Assembly (NCBI RefSeq): GCF_020216065.1
Contig: NZ_JAIWNA010000002.1
Coordinates: forward strand, 992,001 to 1,056,000
DNA length: 64,000 bases
Direction: 5' to 3'
From: Nocardia rosealba
GTDB lineage: Bacteria; Actinomycetota; Actinomycetes; Mycobacteriales; Mycobacteriaceae
The position numbers and the translations under genes are program-made. Positions 16,819-26,184 of this stretch are shown piece by piece; positions within the stretch are counted from its first letter, which is position 1; every line of letters begins with the position of its first letter. The notes under the pieces were generated by a model that did not search any database, had not been told where the DNA came from, and was given only the letters and a program-made list of their open reading frames with translations.

Positions 16819-17745
16819 ATGAGCCGTTCCGTCGCGTCGTCCGGGCGCAGGCCGAGTGCCGATGATTTGCTCGTACTGCTCGCCGTCGGCCGGTCGGGGC
16901 GGTTCGTCACGGCCGCAGCCGAACTCGGAATCAACCACACCACCATTTCCCGGCGCATCGCCGCACTCGAGGCGGCGATGGGCGGGCGGGTACTCACGAA
17001 AGTGGCAGGTGGTTGGGAACTCACCGATCTCGGTCGCGAAGCTCTCGTAGCTGCCGAGACGGTCGAAGCCGCGGTGCGCTCACTCGGTTCCCCGGGCGGG
17101 GAACGCACTCTCGAAGGCGTGGTGCGGCTCTCGGCGACCGACGGGTTCAGCGCCTATCTGGCCGCGCCCTCGGCGGCGCGGGTGCAGCGCCGCCACCCCG
17201 GTATCGCGGTGGAGATCGTCGCCGCCACCCGGCGCGCATCCACCCAGCGAACCGGCCTCGATCTCGAGGTGGTCGTCGGCAGACCCCAGGTACACCGGGC
17301 CGAGGCCATCGAACTCGGCGACTACTGTCTCGGCCTCTACGCCGCCCGGGACTACCTCGACGCCCATGGCGCCCCCACGACCATCGACGACCTCGCCGGC
17401 TATCCGCTGGTCTATTTCATCGAGTCGATCCTGCAGGTCGACGACCTCGACGTGGCCACCAGCTTCGCGCCGACCATGCGCCAATCCGTCTCCTCCACCA
17501 ACGTTTTCGTTCACGTGGAAGCCACCCGCGCGGCCGCCGGCATCGGCCTGCTCCCCTGCTTCATGGCCGACCGCCACCCCGACCTCGTCCGGGTCCTGGC
17601 CGACGAAGTCCGGGTCCAGCTCACCTATTGGCTGGTCACCCGACCCGAGACCCTGCGCCGCCCCGAAGTCGCCGCCGTCGTCGACGCCCTGCGCACCACC
17701 GTCCGCGAATGCCGCGCCACCCTCCTCGGCATCCCCGAAACGTGA
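16819..17745 (+). CDS. LysR-family transcriptional regulator
   Basis: 308 residues from the ATG at 16819. N-terminal HTH: DDLLVLLAVGRSGRFVTAAA, LGINHTTISRRIAALE. The rest is the substrate-binding-like effector domain (GVVRLSATDGFSAYLAAP, HPGIAVEIVAATR, GIGLLPCFMADRHPDLVRVL). Divergent from the MFS/SDR pair and probably their activator in response to the transported acid. In-frame codons upstream to 16780 overlap the regulatory dyad and are less likely to be translated. Confidence 0.8.
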   Translation: MSRSVASSGRRPSADDLLVLLAVGRSGRFVTAAAELGINHTTISRRIAALEAAMGGRVLTKVAGGWELTDLGREALVAAETVEAAVRSLGSPGGERTLEGVVRLSATDGFSAYLAAPSAARVQRRHPGIAVEIVAATRRASTQRTGLDLEVVVGRPQVHRAEAIELGDYCLGLYAARDYLDAHGAPTTIDDLAGYPLVYFIESILQVDDLDVATSFAPTMRQSVSSTNVFVHVEATRAAAGIGLLPCFMADRHPDLVRVLADEVRVQLTYWLVTRPETLRRPEVAAVVDALRTTVRECRATLLGIPET

Positions 17746-17836
17746 TGGTCCCGCTACCGATCGGCGGCCCAGTTCCTGGATGATGTAGCGCAGGTTCGCG
17801 GCCACAACACTTTCCGGAATCCGCCCCACAGTTCCG

Positions 17837-19045
17837 TCAGACGAAGAGGCAGGCGATCAGGAATGCTGCGACGGCTGTCCAGAGGAGGTAGCCGAGGTGG
17901 GTCCGTGAGTTCCGGATGGCATCGTCGATGGTGTGGGCTGCTGTGAGTCGGCCGGTGAAACCCAGTGGTGCCACCTCGAGCGCCTCGTCGAAGCCGTCGG
18001 CGGCGACGATCACGCGCAGCGAACGCCTCTGCGCGGCAAGTAGTTTGCCGCGATAGCCGCCGACCTCGGTCAATTGGTCACCCGCCAACCCGGCGGTGAT
18101 CGCGCAGGACGGGTCGATCCGGCGGCGCACCACACGCCCTCGTGACATCAGATAGTCGAGGGCGACGGCGAACGCCGCACCCGAGGACGCACCGCTGATG
18201 TCGTTGACCGGGGCGCCACCTTCGAGCGTGAGCGACCACAACACGCTCGCCTCGGTGCCCGCGATCCTGCTGACCTGCCAGGCGTCGACCAGCGCGTCGT
18301 GGAACTCCGCGTCGGCCTGCAGGAAGCTCATGCGGGCCGGGTCCGGATGCAAACCGCTCGGACCACCGTCGACCTGCGCCAATTCCAGGACGGCGACGTG
18401 TCCCTGACCGTAGGCGTCGACGAACAGGACGCGTATCGCGCTGGTGTGCAGGGTGACCGGCCTGCGGCCTGCCAGTTCGAGGGCGGCGAGCGTCGCGAAT
18501 CCGTGCGCGGGATGGTCACGGTGTTCGGTGAGATGACCGAGCACCGACGCGAGCTCGTTCTGCCCGGCGCCGATCGGGACGTCAGCAGTGGTGGAGGAAG
18601 GTGTCGAGCACAAGTTCGCGCGTTCGGCATGCGTGAGAAGACACTCGACGGCGCTACCGGTGTCGGATACACCGGCCAGTGCGCGTGCCAGCGCACCTAG
18701 TGCCCGCGCGGCCGAGAGTTCGGCGGTGTCGCGCCTGCCGTGGTCGCCGAGCGACTCCGCTTCCTCGGCAAGCAACTCGTCCTCGTCGAGGCCTTTCCAG
18801 CGTGCCAGCGATGCACGCGCCAGCACCTCGGTTTCCCGCCGGGGTGCCAGCAGCTCCCGGGCGGTCGTACCACCCGCGAGGACGGCGGCTCGACAGCATC
18901 GCAACCAGCGCTGTTGCGCTCCGACCAGCATGTCGAGCACGACATGGTCGGGGAGGTGGCTCAGGTCGTCCGCCGCGCCGGTGGATCCGGGCGTGATGTG
19001 CGACGGGCCTGGGGGACCGACGGCATCTGTCGAAAGTCCGAGCAT
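17837..19045 (-). CDS. Tail-anchored protein with a Lon-like (S16) domain
   Basis: 402 residues from the ATG at 19045 (AAGGAG eight bases upstream). Residues 30-180 are helical. Residues about 200-355 follow the Lon proteolytic domain: FLQADAEFHDALVDAW, GASSG (Lon GPSAG; serine 287), CAITAGLAGDQLTEVGG and YRGKLLAAQR (Lon GLKEKLLAA; lysine 334), then VIVAADGFDEAL (Lon viiP.eN). The serine-lysine dyad is therefore kept, 47 residues apart. A C-terminal transmembrane helix (383-402) anchors it with the enzyme inside the cell. No AAA+ ATPase is attached. It is a paralogue of the next gene but stops right after the membrane helix. Protease activity is inferred. Confidence 0.7.
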   Translation of the reverse strand: MLGLSTDAVGPPGPSHITPGSTGAADDLSHLPDHVVLDMLVGAQQRWLRCCRAAVLAGGTTARELLAPRRETEVLARASLARWKGLDEDELLAEEAESLGDHGRRDTAELSAARALGALARALAGVSDTGSAVECLLTHAERANLCSTPSSTTADVPIGAGQNELASVLGHLTEHRDHPAHGFATLAALELAGRRPVTLHTSAIRVLFVDAYGQGHVAVLELAQVDGGPSGLHPDPARMSFLQADAEFHDALVDAWQVSRIAGTEASVLWSLTLEGGAPVNDISGASSGAAFAVALDYLMSRGRVVRRRIDPSCAITAGLAGDQLTEVGGYRGKLLAAQRRSLRVIVAADGFDEALEVAPLGFTGRLTAAHTIDDAIRNSRTHLGYLLWTAVAAFLIACLFV

Positions 19046-19169
19046 GGGTGCGCTCCTTACCGAGCCGGGCGGAGAATCGCACGAGCGGGAGAACTCAGTG
19101 TCGCGCCGCAACAGGACCTGTCCACAGTCAGTCGGTGCCAAGGCCCTGACATGGAGTGCCAACCCGTTG

Positions 19170-22100
19170 TCACCCTGTGGGACAGGGGTTTACGAAAACG
19201 CGGCCGGGGAGGGTGTTCGACCACTCCTGTGGGGTGATGGGTGCGGTGCCGGTGGCGCAGATGCGGGCCGCTTCGGTGGTGGCGTCGGTGCGCCAACGGC
19301 GCAGGGTGCCGTCGGTGGCGGATTCGACCAGGACGGTTCCACCGGCCGCGAACGCGAGCATTGTTTTCTGCCAGTGCCTTTCGTCGTGGTGCAGGGCGGC
19401 GTAGACGGTGGGCGCGGCGGGGTCGGTGTAGTCCCAGATTTCGATGCGGTCCCGGGCGAGATCGTCGACGGCGAGGCGGGTACCGGTGTGGTCGAAGGCG
19501 ACCGAACCGACGGAGCCACGTGCGGCGACGGGAATCGGCAGGGGCCGGGGGCCGCCTGGTTCGCCGAGGCGGTAGACGAAGGCTCCGGCGCGGGTGCCGA
19601 CGGCGAGGATGTTGTCTGTTGTGACGGCCAGCGACATGTCCTGACCAGCCGTTGGCAGGCCGGACAGTTCCGCCACGGGTCGGGCGTCGGGCCCGCCGCT
19701 CAGGTCGTAGACCGTGACATGCCCGGTGCGGTGACTGCCGACGGCCAGCCTCGATCCGTCGGGACTCACGGTGAGTGCGGTCGGATAGCCGTGCCCGAAT
19801 CGCAGTGTGGACCGGAGCTCGGGACCGCCGGGCCGGGTCAGGTCCCACTGTTCCACCGATGACGTCAGACCCCGCCCGACGGCCAGGGTGCCGTCCGGGC
19901 CGAAGACGACACCTCGCGTGTCGACCAGGCCGTTGTCGATCGGCCGTCCGAACGGCTTCGGGGTGGGCTCGGTGATGTCCCAGACCTGGATGGCGCGTTC
20001 GTTCAGGGTGGCGGCTCGTGTCCCATCGGGGCTGAGCACCACGGTGTCGAAAAGGCCCGAGGGGTCGCCGTCCACGGAGTCTCGCCCCGTGGCCGCGGGG
20101 GTTCTCGACAGTGCGCGCAAGCGCGGCAGCAACGCGTTTGGCAGCACACCGGGAGACGGCGCGGATACGTCTTGGGGAAGCCTGAACAGCGTCCGCGGTC
20201 CGAGTTCGGCGGCCTGGCCCGCGAGGTCGAAAACGTGGACGGCGCGGTCGAATCCGGAGGTCACCAGTGCGCGCCCGCCGCGGAACACCTCAGCCCGCGC
20301 CACGGATCCTCCGGGGAACCGGGCGAGCACCGCACCGGTGTCGAGATCGAGGAGGCGAGCACGGGAATCACCGCCGACCACCACTGCCGTGCGGCCGTCC
20401 CCGGTCGGCGCCACGTCGAAGTACTCGTTGGCGCCTCGCGACATCGCGCGCAGCGGTTCGGGCCGGGTGATGTCGGCGCCCAGACGCCACCTGGCGATCT
20501 CGCCGGGGTTGAGCCCCACCGCGAGCACGTCACCGTCGACATCGACCGACCTGATCTCGGCGCCGTGCGGTCGGTCGGCCGACATCTCGAAAGCGGGACG
20601 GGTTGGATCCAGAGCTGTTGCGTCCCAGCCCCGTACGGTCGTTGTCCACGTTGTGTTGACGATCCGGGAACCGGCCGCGACGAGGACCCGGTCGTCGGCC
20701 GCGACGAACGCGTGGTTACCGGGAACAGTCAGCGCGGGTTGCGGCACAGGGTGCGCGGGATCGGCACCGAATCGCCAGGACAGCACCGTTCCACCGTGGG
20801 TGCCGATCGCCAGCAGATCGTTGCCGGGGCCGAAGGCCAGCGACCAGGGCAGATGGTCCGCCAACGCGAATTCGGTTGTCCGCCGGGGATTCTCCGCAAT
20901 GCTCCACAAGACCGCCGAGCGTTCACCAGCCACCGCAAGCCAACGCTGGTCCGCGCTGATGGCCAGTGCCCGCACCGGGCCGGCCACCGCCGCGAACGGC
21001 GGCATTCGGGTCACCCCGGAATGATCGACCCGTACGAGCTGCACGGTGCCGTCGCCGTTGCCGATCGCGATCATGTCGCCACCGATGCTGGTCGCCAGCC
21101 GTGGCGGGTCGATACCGGCCGAGGCTCCGTCACCGGTTACCCCGGGCAGGATCCGGATCGGCGTGCCGAGAGCCGAGAACTCCAGCAGGGCCGATCGGGC
21201 ATCTGTCGTGGCGCTCGTACGCACCGCCGCGAGGGCGACGAGTTGCGACAGCGCGGGGTCGAACTCGGCACCACCCCGGGCCACGCCCGCGAACAGCCGG
21301 GAATTCGATTCGGCTCTGGCAGCGGCATTCTCGGCCCGGGCCCGGGCCAGACCGGTCACCGAGAGCACCGCGAGCAGGACGGCGAGCACACCGGCGACAG
21401 AGACCAGCCACAGCGCCATATTCGGTCTGCTGCGCGTGCGCGACACAGCTTCGGTGACCGTCGCGGCCGCCGCGATCCGGTCGAGGAAATTCTCCGGCGC
21501 CTGCCGCCGCGCCTCTTCGTACCCGGTGGCGGCGACCACCACCCGAAGCGAAGCGCGCTGCGCGGCAGCGAGTTTGCCCGTATATCCGCCGACCGGGGTC
21601 AGTTCCGTTTCCGACAGGCCCGCCGTCACCGCGCAGGCCGGGTCGAGCCGGCGCACCCGCAGCCACCGGACCAGCTGGTGACGTGGGGCCAGGTCGTCGA
21701 GCGCGACAGCCATCGCCGCGGCCATCGACGCACCGTTGATGTCGTTCTCGGGCGCGCGGCCCGCCCCGGTCACCGACCACAGCACGCAGGCGCCGGTCGC
21801 GGCCGGTCGGCTCACCTCCCACGCCCGCGTGAGACTGTCGGTGAACTCGCGATCCGCCTGCAGGAACGACATGGCGGCCGGATCCGGGTGCAACCCGCTC
21901 GGCCCTTCGCGCACCTGCTCCAATCGCAGCACGCCGACTCGTCCGGCTCCCCCGATGTCGACGAACAGCACACTGACCCGTGTGGTCCGCACCGTCGGTG
22001 GGCGCCGACCGGCCAGTTCCAGCGCGGTGACGATGCCGTAGCCGCGTGAGGGCCTGCCACCCTGGCCGAGCAGGTGCAGCACCACCTCGGCCAGCGGGTC

Positions 22101-22520
22101 GTCGCCACCGGTGATCGGGCCGGCGGGGAGCAATTGGGTACCGGCCGAATGCAATCCGGCCCGTTCGGTGTGCCGCAGGAAGACCGCACACGCCTCGGCG
22201 ATGTCGCGTGCGCCGGTCAGGGCCTGGGCGAGGGCGGCGACCGCGTGGGCCGCCGACACATCGGCGGTGACCCGATCACCCTCGAGATCGGAGTTCTCCG
22301 ATTCCTCTTCCAGCGGGTCGTCGCCTGCCTCGAGGTGTTTCCACCGCGCCAGCGAATGCCGTGCCAGCACACCGGTTTCGCGGCGCAGGTCGAGCAGCGC
22401 CAAAGCCGCCTCGGGGCCCTCGGCGACCGCTTCCCTGCACAGTGCCAACCACCGCTGCGGCGCTCCGGTGAGCTCGGACAACAGCGCGTCGTCGCGCTGG
22501 AACTCCGACTGTCCGGTCAT
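19170..22520 (-). CDS. Lon-like (S16) domain, membrane helix and WD40-like propeller
   Basis: 1116 residues. Residues 10-360 align along their length with the neighbouring 402-residue protein: helical part, then a Lon-like domain with serine 265 in NGASMAAAM and lysine 316 in GGYTGKLAAA. A membrane helix at about 368-390 is followed by a short coiled segment (RARAENAAARAESNSRLFAG) and about 650 residues of WD40-like blades (repeats of SxDGxxLAVG and WDxTxPxxP type). The enzyme domain would be cytoplasmic and the propeller on the other side of the membrane, unless topology is unusual. Similar propeller tails occur on NACHT and trypsin-like signalling proteins in actinobacteria; an S16 head is not one I know. 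Probably a sensor-effector. Confidence 0.7.
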   Translation of the reverse strand: MTGQSEFQRDDALLSELTGAPQRWLALCREAVAEGPEAALALLDLRRETGVLARHSLARWKHLEAGDDPLEEESENSDLEGDRVTADVSAAHAVAALAQALTGARDIAEACAVFLRHTERAGLHSAGTQLLPAGPITGGDDPLAEVVLHLLGQGGRPSRGYGIVTALELAGRRPPTVRTTRVSVLFVDIGGAGRVGVLRLEQVREGPSGLHPDPAAMSFLQADREFTDSLTRAWEVSRPAATGACVLWSVTGAGRAPENDINGASMAAAMAVALDDLAPRHQLVRWLRVRRLDPACAVTAGLSETELTPVGGYTGKLAAAQRASLRVVVAATGYEEARRQAPENFLDRIAAAATVTEAVSRTRSRPNMALWLVSVAGVLAVLLAVLSVTGLARARAENAAARAESNSRLFAGVARGGAEFDPALSQLVALAAVRTSATTDARSALLEFSALGTPIRILPGVTGDGASAGIDPPRLATSIGGDMIAIGNGDGTVQLVRVDHSGVTRMPPFAAVAGPVRALAISADQRWLAVAGERSAVLWSIAENPRRTTEFALADHLPWSLAFGPGNDLLAIGTHGGTVLSWRFGADPAHPVPQPALTVPGNHAFVAADDRVLVAAGSRIVNTTWTTTVRGWDATALDPTRPAFEMSADRPHGAEIRSVDVDGDVLAVGLNPGEIARWRLGADITRPEPLRAMSRGANEYFDVAPTGDGRTAVVVGGDSRARLLDLDTGAVLARFPGGSVARAEVFRGGRALVTSGFDRAVHVFDLAGQAAELGPRTLFRLPQDVSAPSPGVLPNALLPRLRALSRTPAATGRDSVDGDPSGLFDTVVLSPDGTRAATLNERAIQVWDITEPTPKPFGRPIDNGLVDTRGVVFGPDGTLAVGRGLTSSVEQWDLTRPGGPELRSTLRFGHGYPTALTVSPDGSRLAVGSHRTGHVTVYDLSGGPDARPVAELSGLPTAGQDMSLAVTTDNILAVGTRAGAFVYRLGEPGGPRPLPIPVAARGSVGSVAFDHTGTRLAVDDLARDRIEIWDYTDPAAPTVYAALHHDERHWQKTMLAFAAGGTVLVESATDGTLRRWRTDATTEAARICATGTAPITPQEWSNTLPGRVFVNPCPTG

Positions 22521-22582
22521 CGTCGGCCCTCGACCGCAGCGGGGCGGGTCGCGTTCACCACGGCCGGATAAGCTCGACAGCG

Positions 22583-23104
22583 ATGCGCATCAACGACCTT
22601 CCCGGGGGAACCATCTTGTCGAGAACACTCCTTGTCGGTGCTGCGCTGTCCGGTGCGGCGATCACCGCCCTGCTCGGCACCGGTTGCTCCACCGGGGACA
22701 GTTCGGCCATGCCCGTGGCCGGTGCCAACACTCCCACATCGACACCGCCGCCACCACTGCTGTCGGCCGACGACGTCGAGCAGCTGTTCGCGCGCATGCT
22801 CGACCCACGGGTCCCGAACTCCGAGAAGCTCGGTCACGTACAGGGCATCGCCGACGATCCGGGTCTGCCCAACCGCATCGCCGAAGCACCGGGCCGGAAC
22901 AACGCGACCGTCACCGTCACCATCGCCGGAACCAGACTAGGTGCGCCGGGCATGCTGGCCGAGGGCACCGGGACGATGAATACCGCGACCAGCCCGTTGA
23001 TCGTGCCGTTCGTCGCCGAGGACGGGAAGTGGAAGATCGAGAAGGCCTGGTATTGCCAGATCGCCTTCTCGATGATGGTGTCCTCCCCCACCTGCTCGTC
23101 CTAG
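22583..23104 (+). CDS. Mtb12-like exported lipoprotein
   Basis: 173 residues. Signal peptide with a lipobox ending LLGTGC, then a Pro/Thr linker, then a domain with the layout of the mycobacterial Mtb12/CFP-2 family: LLSADDVEQLFARMLDPRVP, then EKLGHV, VTVTIAG, VPFVAEDGKWKIEKAWYC. Expected to be anchored outside the membrane; function unknown. Divergent from the S16-WD40 gene with 62 bases between starts. Confidence 0.75.
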   Translation: MRINDLPGGTILSRTLLVGAALSGAAITALLGTGCSTGDSSAMPVAGANTPTSTPPPPLLSADDVEQLFARMLDPRVPNSEKLGHVQGIADDPGLPNRIAEAPGRNNATVTVTIAGTRLGAPGMLAEGTGTMNTATSPLIVPFVAEDGKWKIEKAWYCQIAFSMMVSSPTCSS

Positions 23105-23186
23105 CTCACATTCGTCGTGCGAACCGGTCGGGCGGGCAACGGCATCTGTGTAGGAGCCCGTTTCCCCTCAGCAGGAGGCTCCCGCT

Positions 23187-24005
23187 GTGACCCGTGTCGT
23201 CCGGTCGTTTCCTGGTCCGCCGACCGGCGCGCGGATACGACACCAGTCCGGTTCGGCATCGAGCTGCCCGGTCCAGACCGTCCGCTACGCGAATTCTCGT
23301 CGGGCACTGCGGCATTCGGCACTGTCGCCGACGAAGTGGGGGCACGGGTTGACTTCTGACTCCTTGGACACCTGGCTCGGCGCCACCTGGAGCGCGGTCC
23401 CCGCACCGCTGCGCCTCACGGTGGTGGAACACATCTTCGGCGCCGATCTGGTCACCATGTCGACCTATGCGGCGGCCAAGGCGCGGTATGTCGTCGAGCG
23501 GGTCGACCCCGACATGCGTTCGGACTTCGAGGACGTCGCCCAGGACACCATGGTCGCGTTGACGGCGACCTTGCCCACCGAGCGTATCCGGCACTGGAAG
23601 ACCCATGTCCTGCAGCAACTCCAGTGGCAGGTGCTGCAGAACAGAAGGCGCCGCACAGCGGAGAAACGTCATCCGGGACGCCGGGTCGACTACGAATCCA
23701 CCGCGCTCGTCGTCGAAGACCACACACTCGTCGGCGGTGAGGACCGGCTGGCCGACCGCGCCGTCCTGCGCGACGCGCTCGACGCGATCCCGCACTCCGA
23801 GACCGCCGCCGTGCTGCGCGCGACCTTCGTACTCGCACCCGACGGCACCTACACCGACGTGCAGACGACCAAAGAGGTCGCCGAGGACCTGAACTTCAGC
23901 CAGGAGAAGGTCAAACGGCTGCGCGCGGCGGGAACGAAGATGCTGCGCGAAGCCCTGCGCGCCCAGCTCGACGCCCGCGACCAGGACTCCGAGGAGGCAT
24001 CGTGA
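23187..24005 (+). CDS. Sigma-70-like factor
   Basis: 272 residues. The middle contains a region-2-like segment (ADLVTMSTYAAAKARYVVER, DFEDVAQDTMVALTATLP) and the C-terminal part a region-4-like HTH (RDALDAIPHSETAAVLRATF, TKEVAEDLNFSQEKVKRLRA, TKMLREALRAQ). This is the layout of ECF-type or degenerate sigma factors. The GTG at 23187 has AGGAGG eight bases before it; the first ~50 residues are atypical, so a TTG at 23349 is an alternative start. Its stop overlaps the next GTG, so the two products are probably made in fixed ratio. Promoter recognition cannot be predicted. Confidence 0.65.
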   Translation: MTRVVRSFPGPPTGARIRHQSGSASSCPVQTVRYANSRRALRHSALSPTKWGHGLTSDSLDTWLGATWSAVPAPLRLTVVEHIFGADLVTMSTYAAAKARYVVERVDPDMRSDFEDVAQDTMVALTATLPTERIRHWKTHVLQQLQWQVLQNRRRRTAEKRHPGRRVDYESTALVVEDHTLVGGEDRLADRAVLRDALDAIPHSETAAVLRATFVLAPDGTYTDVQTTKEVAEDLNFSQEKVKRLRAAGTKMLREALRAQLDARDQDSEEAS

Positions 24006-24670
24006 CGACGCGCGATCATCGACCCGCACGGCTGGACCTGCCCGTCGACATCGACATGCTGCTCGCGCTCGCCGACGACTCCGAACCCGATGCCGAGGCA
24101 GCCGCCGCGGGCACCCGCATCGCGGACCGCCTCTTGGCGGCAGACAACGCGACACCGGAACCACCTTCCTTGGCCGCCCGACGCGCCGTGATGCGGGTGC
24201 CCGGGTGGACGGTGAGGCCGCTGGCCGCCTCCTCCCGGGACGGAGCACCATCGAGCCGGGTCGTCCAGAAACAGATCGACCAGGAGCTCGGCATCGAATT
24301 CACCCGTACCCCCGCCGGTACCGAGCAGACACGGATCTCGGTGCAATCGTTCGGTCCCGACACCGCGGCAGGCGATGTGGTTCGCGTGGCGGTGCATGCG
24401 GGCGAGGAACGAACCGAAGTCCTCGTCGTCCTGTATACGGATGCCGGCGGCTCGCTCACCGGTCAGATCGTCACCCGCGCATTGACTTTGGCCGAGCACC
24501 TGGAGATCTCCATCGTGCCGGGCACGGCGCTGGGCCACACGCATACGGCGGCGATCACCGACGCCGTGCGGTGTTCGTTGACGGCCGGACGCAACGCGTG
24601 GCGGCGGGTCGCCAAGGGTCTGCCGATCGGCGACCCGGTTCGGTCGGCGATCGTCGCCGGATTGAGCTGA
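24002..24670 (+). CDS. Partner protein coupled to the sigma-like factor
   Basis: 222 residues, GTGA overlap with the sigma-like gene. Soluble, no membrane helix. The N-terminal 60 residues are acidic (DIDMLLALADDSEPDAEAAA); the C-terminal half is a beta-rich domain (RISVQSFGPDTAAGDVVRVA, TEVLVVLYTDAGGSLTGQIV) with a final helix (TAGRNAWRRVAKGLP). I do not recognise it. Position suggests a modulator of the sigma-like factor or the effector it controls, but there is no classic anti-sigma zinc motif. Confidence 0.6.
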   Translation: MTTRDHRPARLDLPVDIDMLLALADDSEPDAEAAAAGTRIADRLLAADNATPEPPSLAARRAVMRVPGWTVRPLAASSRDGAPSSRVVQKQIDQELGIEFTRTPAGTEQTRISVQSFGPDTAAGDVVRVAVHAGEERTEVLVVLYTDAGGSLTGQIVTRALTLAEHLEISIVPGTALGHTHTAAITDAVRCSLTAGRNAWRRVAKGLPIGDPVRSAIVAGLS

Positions 24671-24702
24671 GTGCCAGGAACGGCCCCGGCGCGGCGGACA
24701 GG

Positions 24703-24743
24703 TCGTGGGTGAGGAGACCCCCCAGCGATCTCCTCACCCACGA
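24703..24743 (+). terminator. Perfect 15-bp hairpin after the sigma operon
   Basis: TCGTGGGTGAGGAGA at 24703-24717 is an exact inverted repeat of 24729-24743 around an 11-base loop. It lies 32 bases after the stop of the sigma partner gene. No U-tract; a strong stem like this is a usual actinobacterial terminator. Confidence 0.75.
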
Positions 24744-24964
24744 CACGAGACGCGTCGTGGGCAGTGCCGACGACTGGTCTCGTCATCAGTGATGCGATAC
24801 GGCCCCCGATCGGTTCGCTGTCGGGTGGAGTTCGGCAAAACGCCTATTCGCAGTCTTCGCATGGCGTGGTGTCGCAGGCGGTCCATCGTCGGAGTTGCGA
24901 CGAACCGATCGCGCCGTAGTCCGCATCGATAGCGGTGGCAGGGGGAAGAATCCGGGGGTACGTG

Positions 24965-26143
24965 ATGACGAACGACGCTGATCGACGGCTGGGAATGGCT
25001 GCGGCGGCGGTCTTCACACTGGGTTCCTATGCCCGCGCACGGCTCGATTCGCTCGCCGGATCCGCGACTACGCGGGCATATATCCTGCGGCGAGAGACGG
25101 AGGCCACGCACACACGGCGGGTCGCGGCGGCCCATGCGGTCGCCGATGCGCGGGTGCGCGACTGTTGTACCCGCGCGCGGGCGGCGGTGGAGAAGCGGGC
25201 AGGTGGGTCCGATGCGGGCTCACTAGTGGCGGACTGTTCGGTTCGGATCGGCGAGGTGTCGTTCGGCCCGGATAGTGTTGTCCCGCTGATGGTTCCGCTG
25301 CTCGGCCAGGGGAACCTGGTGGTATCGGGCGGTGCGCCCGGGGTGGTCGGCGAGCTCTTCGCCGCGATCGTGGATCGTGTGCGAGCCGTCGTGCGGTCGC
25401 TCGATGTGCACTGCTTCGATCCAGCGGGGCGAGGGCATCTTCAGCGGGCAGCGCAGCGGGCGCCGGAACAATTCGCTGACCTGGTCCACGGGCTGACCCG
25501 TACGCGGGCCACATCCGCTCGACTGCTCGTCGTGCTCGACTATCCGCGTGGCATGGATGACGACACCGCCACGGCACTCACCGAGCTGATGAGGACCGGA
25601 CACGAGCACGGGGTGAGTATCCTCCTCCACCACGATCCGGAACACCGCGATTCGTGCGCGGGACTCGACTTCTCACGACCCCTGCGCGGGTACGGAAACG
25701 ACTTCGTCTGGCAGGCGTGCCCACCCGGGCGAGTCGATCTCGATCCGTCGAATGTCTCGGTGGCAGTGCCGGATTCACACCGTAACTACCTCGACTACCT
25801 TTCGGAGCTGGCCGAGATCGTGACGATCGCGCGCACTCGCGACGACGAGATCACCGCAGCCGACCACCAGCTCCAAACCGGCACGGCCGCGCTCGCCCGT
25901 CACCTGCTCGAACTGGACGACCGTGAACGTCATCACCGTGCGGTCATCGACGCACAAGAACGTACGGCATGCCGACTCCTGCTCTCCGTGCGACGCGGCG
26001 ACCTGATCCACGAATCGGAACCGACACCTCCGACGACTGTCCTGTCGACTGAGGAACTGCTCAGGGCCCTCGAAGTGGCAGTGCACGAACTGCGCCGCCA
26101 GGTCGAGGCCCAGTCGGCACCCGACAGGACCGCTCCGGCATAG
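24965..26143 (+). CDS. FtsK-like protein with a degenerate P-loop
   Basis: 392 residues. An N-terminal helical segment rich in Arg/Ala (about 1-90) is followed by a region like the actinobacterial FtsK/HerA translocase core: VPLMVPLLGQGNLVVSGGAP then VVGELFAAIVDRVRAVV, and LLVVLDYPRGMDDDTATAL like a Walker B strand. The Walker A position reads GGAPGVVGEL and lacks the GK[ST], so nucleotide hydrolysis is unlikely. A C-terminal helical region (about 275-390) could be a coiled coil. Starts at GTG 24962 or ATG 24965 after GGGGG. It may be a scaffold or an adaptor in the preceding block; this is inference. Confidence 0.5.
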   Translation: MTNDADRRLGMAAAAVFTLGSYARARLDSLAGSATTRAYILRRETEATHTRRVAAAHAVADARVRDCCTRARAAVEKRAGGSDAGSLVADCSVRIGEVSFGPDSVVPLMVPLLGQGNLVVSGGAPGVVGELFAAIVDRVRAVVRSLDVHCFDPAGRGHLQRAAQRAPEQFADLVHGLTRTRATSARLLVVLDYPRGMDDDTATALTELMRTGHEHGVSILLHHDPEHRDSCAGLDFSRPLRGYGNDFVWQACPPGRVDLDPSNVSVAVPDSHRNYLDYLSELAEIVTIARTRDDEITAADHQLQTGTAALARHLLELDDRERHHRAVIDAQERTACRLLLSVRRGDLIHESEPTPPTTVLSTEELLRALEVAVHELRRQVEAQSAPDRTAPA

Positions 26144-26184
26144 CGGCTTGCGCCCGAGGAGCACGCCGGGAGCACCCCACCGGT

